Positions 29,021 through 37,795 of a stretch of DNA of 41,930 nt are shown here, one piece after another. The DNA lies in contig JASJCC010000006.1 of the NCBI GenBank assembly GCA_030066175.1, forward strand, positions 1 through 41,930, written 5' to 3'. A program made the translations under genes and the position numbers. This DNA comes from Paracoccaceae bacterium (GTDB taxonomy: Bacteria > Pseudomonadota > Alphaproteobacteria > Rhodobacterales > Rhodobacteraceae). The notes under the pieces were generated by a model, which searched no databases, was not told the DNA's origin, and was given only the letters and a program-made list of their open reading frames with translations. The first letter of the stretch is position 1, and the number at the start of each line of letters is the position of its first letter.

Positions 29021-31609
29021 ATGTCTGACGACGCATCGAATGCCGAAGAAGCGCTTGTGAATGCGCGGGCGAAAACTGCAGAGACGGTTGCGTTAAGCCG
29101 CGAAGAAATCCGGCAAGAGACCGCGAAGATCGGGTTGGACGCGGTCAAGCGACATCGCGCCGAGACACCCTCCCACCTGGAGCCGCATGGCAATCCCACG
29201 ACTCAGACCGTGTATTACCGTTCGGTGAAAATCACCGATATCGATTTCGATGAAGACGGGCTTGAGCCGATCACCCATGGCATCGATCTGGGGCTGCAAA
29301 CGCCCGAAGGATACGAACGCCCTGCCGTGGGGGTGCGCATCACAACCGAACAGACCTGGCAGCCCATGGGCATTGCGCTGGGCCAGCTGTTGCACAGTAT
29401 CGCGCTTGCACCCGGCGAGGTGACGAAAGTCGCCGTGCTGGATTGGCAACGCCGCGCGGCAGGCCGGGCGTCAGAAAGCACAAGCCAAGACGAAGCGCTG
29501 CGCGCGGAAAACCAACAGGATACAGCCCATAGCGACGTGACCTCGTCGGTTGCGCATGAAACGCAACACGGCAGTTCGAACGTAAATACAAACGGCGCCA
29601 GTTCGCAGTCAGGGACGTCCAATACCAGTATCCTGGGCGGGTTTTTCGGCGGTGGCGGTGGCGGCGGCATCCTCGGAAGCATGCTGGGCGGCGGCGGAGG
29701 CCTTTTTGGTGGCGGGCTTGGTGCCATCGGCAGCATGTTTGGCGGTGGTGGCGGCGGCGGGTTGCTTGGTGGCATCGGGAGCTTGTTTGGCGGTGGCGGC
29801 AGCAAACCATCCTCGATCGGCAGCTCAAGCAACTCGGGCGTGTCGACAAGCGTCAGCCGGACATCGGGCGAAAAGGACGTGTCGCTGTCTGAGACCGATT
29901 GGATTCACAGCTTAACGTCACAAGCGGCGTCCTCCAGCCGCAGCCGTCGCGCCGCCTCGATTCAAGAGACGTCGCAGGACGAAAACGAAACCGCATCGTC
30001 CCGGGTTCTGGCCAACTACAACCACATGCACACGCTGAATGTGATGTATTACGACGTTGTGCAGAAATACCATGTGCGCACCAGGGTCAAATCCTACGAA
30101 CGGCTGCTGTTCATTCCGTTCAAGCCGCTGACATTCGACGCGCATCTGGTCGATCAATACGCACTGGAATTGCTGGCCGCGGCGCTTCATCGGGCCGAAG
30201 TGCATTGGGCGGAAACCATTCTTCGGCGGAACGCGTCCGAAAATGTCGGGCCTGGCCTGTCCCCACCGGACATCGACGGGTTGTGCGGGCATCTCAACAT
30301 CAACACGCTCTATTACAGCTCCGTCATCTGGATGAACATGAACTCGCTGCAGCTCAGCCGGGCGCTGCGCTACTACAGCTATGAAGGGAGATCGGTTGCG
30401 GCCAGCGTGGATTTGCGCCCGGTGGCCATCACCGGGAATTACCTGGGCTTTGTCTGGCCGTTTGCACCGGGTGACAGCGCCCCGACCCCGCAACGCGTCT
30501 ACACATTTACCGAAGACGATCGCCAGCGGCCTGCGGCGGGAACCCTGATGGACGTGAGCCTGCTAAACCCGCGGTACCGGCTAGGGGATGTTCTGGTCAG
30601 CGTGACCACCGTCGATCAGGTGACGACGACCTTGAACATGGGGCCCGCGAACCGGGACGCGAATGAAAGCTTTGTTATCCCGATGCAAGACATCGCGATG
30701 ATCCAAATCGATATCACGGCCATCAGCCCGGTCAAATTCGGTGCGGGGCATCCCCCCGCCTTCACGATCATGGCGTACTTGGGGCTGCAGAAAAATGACG
30801 GGCGGGTGGCCATCCCGACGCTTTTGACGATGTTGCCTGATCCCGATCCCAATGACCCGGCGCGTCAAACGTTCTCGGCCTCGGCCCAGCTGCTGACGGG
30901 CAAAACGATCTACGGCCCGCCCCCGGATGAGGCGGAAGAAGAATGGTACGGTCAGTTCAATGACCATGCGGTCACCGAAGGCGAAATTGACCTGCCAACT
31001 GGTGGTGTTTTTGCCGAAGGTGTGTTGGGCAGCGCCACAGCGGCCGAAAAGCTCGACATGTCGCGGTTCTGGAATTGGCAGGATTCGCCGATTCCGATTT
31101 TGCCGCCCGACATCAACCCGGTCGACGTGGCGTCCCGCTATCAGAACGCGGCCGCCGCGACGCATGGGCTGGAAACGAGTGCTGCAGCGTTGCAGCAATT
31201 GGGGCCGGTGCCGATGCTGCAGGGGCTGCTTGCGGCCAGCGACGTGATGAAATCCAACCTGTTCCGCGACATGAGCGGCGCCAAAGAAGCCGCGCAAAAC
31301 GCCGCGGCGGCGCTGGGCGAGGCCGGCAAGAACGCCGACAGCGCCTCCAAGACAGCGATGGAGGGCCAAATGGCCGCCATGCAGAACGCCGCTGACCTGA
31401 TCGGCAAGGCCATGGACACCATGACCTCGATCGAAGCCCCCGAAGCGACGGCGGCCAAAGGCCTGATGGGTGGCGACGGCGCACCGAAAGAGAGCCTGTC
31501 CGAGAAAGGGGCGGAGGCCAACCTCAAGGAGGTCAATGAAACAACCGAAAACGCCGAAAGCGCGGTAGAGAAAGAAATCATCCAGGACGCGATCAAGGGC
31601 ATCGAATAA
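29021..31609 (+). CDS. Large uncharacterised protein (862 aa) with internal glycine-zipper-like repeat region
   Basis: Intact ORF with SD (GGGGAGGA). Segments: LAPGEVTKVAVLDWQRRAAGRASES; SILGGFFGGGGGGGILGSMLGGGGGLFGGGLGAIGSMFGGGGGGGLLGGIGSLFGGGGS; RVLANYNHMHTLNVMYYDVVQKYHVRTRV; Ala-rich C-terminal helices. Confidence 0.9.
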   Translation: MSDDASNAEEALVNARAKTAETVALSREEIRQETAKIGLDAVKRHRAETPSHLEPHGNPTTQTVYYRSVKITDIDFDEDGLEPITHGIDLGLQTPEGYERPAVGVRITTEQTWQPMGIALGQLLHSIALAPGEVTKVAVLDWQRRAAGRASESTSQDEALRAENQQDTAHSDVTSSVAHETQHGSSNVNTNGASSQSGTSNTSILGGFFGGGGGGGILGSMLGGGGGLFGGGLGAIGSMFGGGGGGGLLGGIGSLFGGGGSKPSSIGSSSNSGVSTSVSRTSGEKDVSLSETDWIHSLTSQAASSSRSRRAASIQETSQDENETASSRVLANYNHMHTLNVMYYDVVQKYHVRTRVKSYERLLFIPFKPLTFDAHLVDQYALELLAAALHRAEVHWAETILRRNASENVGPGLSPPDIDGLCGHLNINTLYYSSVIWMNMNSLQLSRALRYYSYEGRSVAASVDLRPVAITGNYLGFVWPFAPGDSAPTPQRVYTFTEDDRQRPAAGTLMDVSLLNPRYRLGDVLVSVTTVDQVTTTLNMGPANRDANESFVIPMQDIAMIQIDITAISPVKFGAGHPPAFTIMAYLGLQKNDGRVAIPTLLTMLPDPDPNDPARQTFSASAQLLTGKTIYGPPPDEAEEEWYGQFNDHAVTEGEIDLPTGGVFAEGVLGSATAAEKLDMSRFWNWQDSPIPILPPDINPVDVASRYQNAAAATHGLETSAAALQQLGPVPMLQGLLAASDVMKSNLFRDMSGAKEAAQNAAAALGEAGKNADSASKTAMEGQMAAMQNAADLIGKAMDTMTSIEAPEATAAKGLMGGDGAPKESLSEKGAEANLKEVNETTENAESAVEKEIIQDAIKGIE

Positions 31610-31667
31610 CGCGCGCCGCAACTGCACCTGTGCAGAGAGCCAACATAGCCGGTATGCGTTGGTCGGC

Positions 31668-32312
31668 TTAAGGTCGCGCTGTGGGTGGATCGATGGAAGG
31701 GCCTTCACTTGCATCGGGTCGTGTGATTGTGTCCGGCTGGATCGAAAGGGGCTGCTCTTTCGGAACGTTTGCTGGTACCGCAGGACCAGTGTGACCGCGT
31801 GCACCACTGGTCGGTTTTGGCTGTTTCGTTGGCATCATGCCGAATTTTTCCGGGTTTACTACCAACGCCTCGATCAAACGTTGCAAGGGAATACTTGCCG
31901 ATTGTTCTGCCGGTCCTGTTTCTACGCCGGCCTCCTGAGGACTGACATTCGCGACTCTGGTTGAACCGGTTGTTCCAACAGGGTCTTCTGTTAGGCCTTG
32001 CAGTTCAAAATCAGTCTGTGCATGCGGCTGCTCGAACCCCGACATGGTATCGACCAAGGGGACTCCAATCACTATAGGCATACCATCTAGGTCGTAAGCG
32101 ATTTCGAAAGCAATTGGCTGATCAAGCTGGAACGTAAGATCATCTGCTTCGGTCAAGACGTCTTGATAGGTCTCCACGGCGTCTATCTGCGGACCGGCGA
32201 CTTGAATTTCTTGATCTGTTCCTTGTTCTTCTGCATCGGTATCTATTTCGCCTGTATTCGCGTCATAGGTGGAAAGGCCTGCATCGCAACGGGGATGCGT
32301 ACCCTCAGGCAT
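31668..32312 (-). CDS. Hypothetical acidic, Pro/Thr-rich protein, convergent to the 862-aa gene
   Basis: ORF beginning MPEGTHPRCDAGLSTYDANTGEIDTDAEEQGTDQEIQ…; no stop codons over 215 codons; low-complexity composition, no recognised domain. Confidence 0.5.
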   Translation of the reverse strand: MPEGTHPRCDAGLSTYDANTGEIDTDAEEQGTDQEIQVAGPQIDAVETYQDVLTEADDLTFQLDQPIAFEIAYDLDGMPIVIGVPLVDTMSGFEQPHAQTDFELQGLTEDPVGTTGSTRVANVSPQEAGVETGPAEQSASIPLQRLIEALVVNPEKFGMMPTKQPKPTSGARGHTGPAVPANVPKEQPLSIQPDTITRPDASEGPSIDPPTARP

Positions 32313-32819
32313 TGCAAACGTCTGGTATCGAAGGCTGTGAAAGGCGCAGAAGCGCGGCCGGCGCTGTGCTATACCAGAAAAACGGACTTGCCGACGATAC
32401 CTGAAGATTTGAATTACAGTCGCCTGTCCGCACACTACTGTTCATACGCACCGCCGCGCCGGCAATAGGACAGGCTTCTTTGATTTCGGGATCGCGATGT
32501 CGCCAGGCTGAAGTTTTGCCGCACACTTGGACCGTAGCCCCTTAAAGAGCGCACACAAGGAACTGAATTCATCCGCCGGGTTGGAGCGCACTCTGAGAAG
32601 GCTTTAGCAGAAAACGCTAAAGAATACTGCGAGGCCAAAGAGAGTTCCGTGATCAAAGAATTGCTCCTTTGATCGCAGCATCCGAGTGTGCAAAAAGCCC
32701 GCAGTGATCACGCAAACTTCTCCTGCGCGCTCCCCACTCACAAAGTACAGGTGATTACCCAAGACACGGATGGCGAAACTCTGGCTGAAGTGGCATACGC
32801 GCCTTGCGGGTCCTGCAGA

Positions 32820-33374
32820 TCACGCCAGCTGCGGGATTCCTGCGAGGCGGACAACAAGCTCAAGACTATTGCGCGCATCCATCTTTTTTAGAAGGTTTGC
32901 GCGGTGCACTTCCACCGTGCGCGGCGAGATGTCGAGGCCGTGCGCAATCTCTTTGGTGGTCTGTCCTTCGACCATCATCTTGGCCACTTGCCGTTCGCGC
33001 ATCGTAAGGTCCGTTGTCGGACGCTCATCAGACAGGTCGGCAAAGCTCCAAACGGCCTTGGCGAAAGGGGTGTCCGGAGTAAGTGATTGCCCCCTTACCC
33101 GGCACCAAAACAAGGCACCCGAGCGGCGGCGCATGATGCGTTCATCAGCGTAGCTGCCCGTCCTGGCCATCTGCGCGACGCCAAGGGCTCCGATCCGCTT
33201 AAATTCATCCGAAGTCGGATAGAGCTTGGACAGCGACACCCCTTGCAACGCCGTCATTTCATATCCGAACATGGCGGCAAAACGCGGATTGCAGAGCCGG
33301 ATCACCCGCTCTTCGGAGTAGATCATTCCGATCGGTGCATGCTCAAAGGCGATTTTGGCAAGGTTATCCATCAC
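32820..33374 (-). CDS. PAS domain - LuxR (FixJ-type HTH) transcriptional regulator
   Basis: IAFEHAPIGMIYSEERVIRLCNPRFAAMFGYE (PAS) and LTMRERQVAKMMVEGQTTKEIAHGLDISPRTVEVHRANLLKKM (LuxR HTH). Confidence 0.94.
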   Translation of the reverse strand: MMDNLAKIAFEHAPIGMIYSEERVIRLCNPRFAAMFGYEMTALQGVSLSKLYPTSDEFKRIGALGVAQMARTGSYADERIMRRRSGALFWCRVRGQSLTPDTPFAKAVWSFADLSDERPTTDLTMRERQVAKMMVEGQTTKEIAHGLDISPRTVEVHRANLLKKMDARNSLELVVRLAGIPQLA

Positions 33375-33380
33375 ACACAG

Positions 33381-33399
33381 TTACGTAGATTCCCGGAAT
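33381..33399. promoter_or_regulatory. Candidate FixJ-family response element TTACGTAGATTCCCGGAAT
   Basis: Located between the divergent PAS-LuxR gene and the thiolase gene; includes the inverted repeat ATTCC-C-GGAAT; resembles remembered FixJ-like TACGTAG/TTCCC boxes. Confidence 0.35.
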
Positions 33400-33451
33400 T
33401 GGTGGCGTGGCGGATAAAATAGTATTCGAGGAATTGGAAAGGGAGGCAAGC

Positions 33452-34612
33452 ATGGACGCACAAATCGTAGGTTGGGGGCATACGCCGTTTGGCGCGCTGG
33501 CTGACCTTTCGTTCGAGGATCTGATCCTCACAGCCGCAGGCGAGGCGATTGAACACGCAAAACTCGATCCCGCCGATATTGACGCCGTTTGGATCGGGCA
33601 TTTCAACAACGGGCTTGTCCCCGATGCCTTCCCGGCGTCTCTGGCACTCGGACTCGACCCGGCCATGCGGTTCACCCCGGCGACGCGTGTGGAAAACGCC
33701 TGCGCATCCGGCTCGGCGGCCATCTATGCAGCGCGCGACGCGATCCGCGCGGGGCGGATCCGGACCGCGTTGGTTATCGGCGCTGAAAAGATGACAGGTC
33801 GCGACACACAAGCTGTGACAGAGGCTTTGGCCGGCGCGTCTTATCAGACCGAAGAGGCCGGCGTTTCGTTTCAGCAGATCTTCGCACGCTTCGCGCAAGC
33901 CTATTTCCAAGCGTTTGGTGACCAGTCCGAGGCGCTTGCACGGATCGCGGCCAAGAACCATGCGGCCGCACTCGACAACCCGCTGGCACATCTGCGCAAG
34001 GACCTCGGATTTGATACCTGCAACACTGTCTCGGACCGCAACCCAATGATCGCACCACCGCTGCGCATGACCGATTGCTCATTGATCAGCGATGGCGCAG
34101 CGGCGCTGGTGATGGTTGCAGACGACATGGCAGGTGAATTTGCACGCGCCGTCGGATTTCGGGCTGCCGTGCAGATGAACGACGTCATGCCCATGTCGCG
34201 CCGCGACCTAACCGAACTAACCTGCGCGCGGCACACCTTCGCCGCCGCATTTGCAGAGGCGGGAATCACGGTTGATGACCTGGATGTCGCCGAAGTGCAC
34301 GATTGTTTCACCATCGCCGAATTGCTGATCTACGAAGCGATGGGCCTTGCTGAAAAAAGCAAAGGCGCGCTGCTTTTGTCAGAAGGTGCAACGGCCCGCG
34401 GCGGGCATTTGCCGGTGAACCTGTCTGGCGGCCTCAAGGCCAAAGGCCACCCTGTTGGCGCAACCGGCGTGTCGATGCATGTTCTCGCCGCTCGTCAGGT
34501 CACCGGGGCGGCCGAGGCTATGCAGGTCCCGGGCGCCGAACTGGCTGCGGTTTTCAATATGGGAGGTTCAGGCGTGGCCAACTACTGTTCGATCCTGGAG
34601 GCGGTGGCATGA
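33452..34612 (+). CDS. Thiolase family protein (SCP-x / acetyl-CoA acetyltransferase type)
   Basis: MDAQIVGWGHTPFG…, active-site RVENACASGSAAI, VAEVHDCFTIAE, GHPVGATG; SD GGGAGG upstream. Confidence 0.93.
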   Translation: MDAQIVGWGHTPFGALADLSFEDLILTAAGEAIEHAKLDPADIDAVWIGHFNNGLVPDAFPASLALGLDPAMRFTPATRVENACASGSAAIYAARDAIRAGRIRTALVIGAEKMTGRDTQAVTEALAGASYQTEEAGVSFQQIFARFAQAYFQAFGDQSEALARIAAKNHAAALDNPLAHLRKDLGFDTCNTVSDRNPMIAPPLRMTDCSLISDGAAALVMVADDMAGEFARAVGFRAAVQMNDVMPMSRRDLTELTCARHTFAAAFAEAGITVDDLDVAEVHDCFTIAELLIYEAMGLAEKSKGALLLSEGATARGGHLPVNLSGGLKAKGHPVGATGVSMHVLAARQVTGAAEAMQVPGAELAAVFNMGGSGVANYCSILEAVA

Positions 34613-36138
34613 ACCCGGCAATCTGGCTTGAGCGCACGGCCAAACGGATGCCGGACGCACCTGCGCTGTTTTCGGGCGAAGCCTGCCTCGAGGATTACGC
34701 AACTTTTGCTCGTCGGGCCGCGGCTCTGGCTTCGGCTCTTGCGGCGCGGGGCATTGCGCCCGGCGATCGGATCGCCCTGTTCTGCCCCAATCGAACCGAA
34801 TATCTTGAGGCGCTTTTCGGGATCTGGTGGTTGGGCGCGATCGCCGTTCCGATCAACGCAAAACTGCACGCAAAAGAGGCCGCGTGGATCATCGGCGATT
34901 CCGGCGCGCGGCTGGTTTTTGCCGATGACAAGTCCTGCCGCGCTCTGGCCGGAAATATTGAGAACAATGTCGCGTGCCTGTCAGTTGAGAGCGATGAATT
35001 CGCGGACATGTGCCATGGTCAGACGGCCGAGCCCCCGGCCCATATCGACCCGAATGATGTCATCTGGCTCTTCTACACATCAGGCACGACGGGGCGACCG
35101 AAAGGTGTGATGATCACCGCCGGCAACCTTGCATCGATGACGCTGAGCTACTTTGTGGATGTCGATGAGGTGCGCGCGGAAGATGCAATCCTTTATGCCG
35201 CGCCGATGAGTCATGGCGCCGGTATCTATAACTTCATGCACGTTCTGCGCGGGGCACGCCACGTTGTACCCGAAAGCGGCGGTTTCGATGCATCTGAAAT
35301 TCTCGCCCTTGCGCCGCGGATCGGATCGGTCTCGATGTTCGCAGCGCCGACCATGGTGCGCCGCCTTGTCGACGAAGCCAAGGTGACGGGGCAAACCGGC
35401 GACGGGTTGCGCACGATCGTCTATGCCGGTGGCCCGATGTACGAAGCCGATATCCTCGACGCAGTCGAGACCATGGGGCCACGCTTTGTGCAGGTTTACG
35501 GGCAAGGGGAATGCCCGATGGGGATCACCGCGCTTCGAAGGCAGGATGTGGCCAATCGCGAACATCCGCGCTGGCGGGCCCGGCTGAACTCGGTCGGTTG
35601 CGCGCAATCCGAGGTCGCGGTTGCCATCCTCGATGCCGAAGGCCGCGAGGTGCCGCGCGGCACAGTGGGCGAGATCGCCGTTCGCGGGCGGACCGTGATG
35701 AAAGGCTATTGGCAGAAAGCCGAGGCCACCGCCAAAGCGATCCGCGACGGTTGGCTTTGGACCGGGGACATGGGGCACATGGACGAGGATGGCTATGTCA
35801 CCATGCAGGACCGTTCAAAGGATATGATCATTTCCGGTGGGTCAAACATCTACCCGCGGGAGGTTGAGGAAGTTCTGCTGTCACATCCCGATGTGCGCGA
35901 AGTGGCGGTTGTCGGCCAAACTGACCCGGAATGGGGCGAGATCGTCGTGGCTTTTGTGGTGGCGCAGACTGGCAAAGATCTAGATGGCGCCGCGCTTGAT
36001 GCACTGTGCCTGGAACGCATCGCGCGCTTCAAACGCCCCAAGGCCTATCGTTTCACCGACGCCTTGCCAAAGAACAATTACGGCAAGGTGCTGAAGACCG
36101 AATTGCGTTGCATTCTGAAGGCGGAGACAGGGAAATGA
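34609..36138 (+). CDS. Acyl-/aryl-CoA ligase (AMP-forming, class I adenylate-forming enzyme)
   Basis: FYTSGTTGRPKGVMIT, GWLWTGDMGHMDEDGYVTMQDRSKDMIISGGSNIYPREVEE, PKNNYGKVLKTEL. Confidence 0.95.
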   Translation: MNPAIWLERTAKRMPDAPALFSGEACLEDYATFARRAAALASALAARGIAPGDRIALFCPNRTEYLEALFGIWWLGAIAVPINAKLHAKEAAWIIGDSGARLVFADDKSCRALAGNIENNVACLSVESDEFADMCHGQTAEPPAHIDPNDVIWLFYTSGTTGRPKGVMITAGNLASMTLSYFVDVDEVRAEDAILYAAPMSHGAGIYNFMHVLRGARHVVPESGGFDASEILALAPRIGSVSMFAAPTMVRRLVDEAKVTGQTGDGLRTIVYAGGPMYEADILDAVETMGPRFVQVYGQGECPMGITALRRQDVANREHPRWRARLNSVGCAQSEVAVAILDAEGREVPRGTVGEIAVRGRTVMKGYWQKAEATAKAIRDGWLWTGDMGHMDEDGYVTMQDRSKDMIISGGSNIYPREVEEVLLSHPDVREVAVVGQTDPEWGEIVVAFVVAQTGKDLDGAALDALCLERIARFKRPKAYRFTDALPKNNYGKVLKTELRCILKAETGK

Positions 36139-36938
36139 AACAACTGGACGGAAAAACCGCCCTTGTGACCGGATCAGTGCAAGGCATCGGATTGGCCATT
36201 GCCGAAGCTCTTGCCGGAGCAGGTGCGCGGATCGCCCTGCATGGGCTCACCACCCCGGACGAGGCACAATCCGCGGCAGACAGCCTGCGCCAAGCCGGCG
36301 CGCCCGAGGTCCGGTTCTTCGATTCCGATATGCGCGACGTCGATGCGATCGTTGCGATGATGGGCGAAGTTGCGGAATGGGGCGGTGCCGATATCCTTGT
36401 CAACAACGCCGGCATCCAGAAAACCGTCAGCCTCGCCGAGGCCGATGCCGCAACGTGGGATGCGATCCTTGCGGTCAACTTGTCCGGCGCCTTTCACACC
36501 ATGCGCCTCGCCATGCCCTTGATGGCGCAGCGCGGCTATGGCCGCGTGATCAATATCGCCTCTGTGCACGGGCTCGTCGCCTCTGTGAACAAAGCGCCCT
36601 ACGTTGCGTCCAAGTTTGGTCTTGTCGGCATGAGCAAGGTTGCGGCGCTCGAATACGCGCAAGCCGGGACAAAGCGGCAAGGCGGTGTGACCGTGAACTG
36701 TATAGCGCCCGGCTGGACCGAGACCGCGATTATCGAACCGCAGGTGCAGGCGCGCGCATCGCAATTCGGCGGAGATCGCGATAAGGGCATCGCAGATCTT
36801 CTTGCTGAAAAGCAACCAACACGGCGCACATCCGACCCATCAGAGATCGGATCATTGGCGCTGTGGCTTTGCGACCCTATCGCGCACAACGTCACGGGTA
36901 CGACGATCCCTATCGATGGCGGCTGGACCGCGCAGTAG
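36135..36938 (+). CDS. Short-chain dehydrogenase, 3-hydroxybutyrate dehydrogenase-like
   Basis: TGSVQGIG, NNAGIQ, NIASVHGLVASVNKAPYVASKFG, CIAPGWTETAIIEPQVQ, EKQPTRR, TTIPIDGGWTAQ; pattern of bacterial 3-hydroxybutyrate dehydrogenases. ATGA overlap with the ligase. Confidence 0.88.
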   Translation: MKQLDGKTALVTGSVQGIGLAIAEALAGAGARIALHGLTTPDEAQSAADSLRQAGAPEVRFFDSDMRDVDAIVAMMGEVAEWGGADILVNNAGIQKTVSLAEADAATWDAILAVNLSGAFHTMRLAMPLMAQRGYGRVINIASVHGLVASVNKAPYVASKFGLVGMSKVAALEYAQAGTKRQGGVTVNCIAPGWTETAIIEPQVQARASQFGGDRDKGIADLLAEKQPTRRTSDPSEIGSLALWLCDPIAHNVTGTTIPIDGGWTAQ

Positions 36939-37079
36939 GGCGGAAGCTGCCCATACGGTTTTCTAGCGCTTTCGACCAGACAGGTCTAACAAGCCCAGAA
37001 AACTCAGTTGCGCGAGTCACAAGTCTTGCAAAGATCACGTTCTTTAGCGCATCAGCGCCAATGAAGTCCCTATAGCCAG

Positions 37080-37700
37080 TTAGGTTCTGGCCCGATCGCC
37101 AATGCAAAATGGGTCGCCTCGCGCCGCGAAGTTTTGCACAGCCTCTGCAACAAACGCGCTCATGTGCTCCGCCAACGCCTCGCGCGTTGCGGTACCGTAA
37201 ATCCCCGCGACCGTGGGGGATGACACTGCGAAATACTGGATCGCGCCGATAATCTGGTAGGCCCAGGCCAATGCGGCCTCGTCCGGCAAGTCCGCGTGAC
37301 CCGGCATTGCTTTCGTCAAGGCGATCAGCCGGTCAAGATACGGCTTCATCGGCCAGCGGCGGGCCCTTGCGTTGCTGTCCAATAGTGCCCGGACGACAAG
37401 ACGGGCATCGTTGGGATCCGTCTTGGTCGATGCCACCATACCTACGAAATATGCCTCCAGGTGAGCAACCGGATCATTGTCCGCGGCAGCGTCAATCTCC
37501 TTGCAAAGCCGGTTCGCGAGCCCCGTCAAAACTTCGCCGTAGAGCCTCTCCTTGGTGCCGAAAAAATGCAGCAACGCTTGTTTCGTGACCCCCGCCTCTT
37601 TCGCAAGCGCCGCGAGGCTCACCCCATGAAAGCCGTGCTCGGCAAATTGCCGGGTGGCGATGGCGATGTACTCTTCTTGTGGGTCGTCGCTGCGTCCCAT
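37080..37700 (-). CDS. TetR/AcrR-family regulator
   Basis: IATRQFAEHGFHGVSLAALAKEAGVTKQALLHFFGTKERLYGEVL. Confidence 0.94.
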   Translation of the reverse strand: MGRSDDPQEEYIAIATRQFAEHGFHGVSLAALAKEAGVTKQALLHFFGTKERLYGEVLTGLANRLCKEIDAAADNDPVAHLEAYFVGMVASTKTDPNDARLVVRALLDSNARARRWPMKPYLDRLIALTKAMPGHADLPDEAALAWAYQIIGAIQYFAVSSPTVAGIYGTATREALAEHMSAFVAEAVQNFAARGDPFCIGDRART

Positions 37701-37744
37701 TCCGCGCCCTCCTATTGTTACGTTGCGTAGCACGGGATTGATCA

Positions 37745-37779
37745 CTTACCAATCGTCAAGTAACTTACCGATCGGTAAG
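37745..37779. promoter_or_regulatory. Tandem TetR operator candidates
   Basis: Perfect 16-bp palindrome CTTACCGATCGGTAAG (37764-37779) plus a 13/16 copy CTTACCAATCGTCAAG (37745-37760), between divergent TetR and Rieske genes. Confidence 0.75.
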
Positions 37780-37795
37780 CTAAGGGGCGTCTGAA

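Noticed and set aside
29640-29815. GGCGGTGGC array considered as a CRISPR or minisatellite
   Set aside because: Lies in frame inside a coding sequence and encodes the Gly-rich block; no conserved repeat/spacer pattern.
30581-31807. 408-aa minus-strand ORF
   Set aside because: Antisense to the 862-aa gene; His/Arg-rich shadow ORF. The plus-strand ORF has an SD site and coherent sequence.
32435-32820. Short ORFs in the spacer before the PAS-LuxR gene, considered as transposase remnants
   Set aside because: No DDE/HTH motifs or terminal inverted repeats recognised; insufficient support for a mobile element call.
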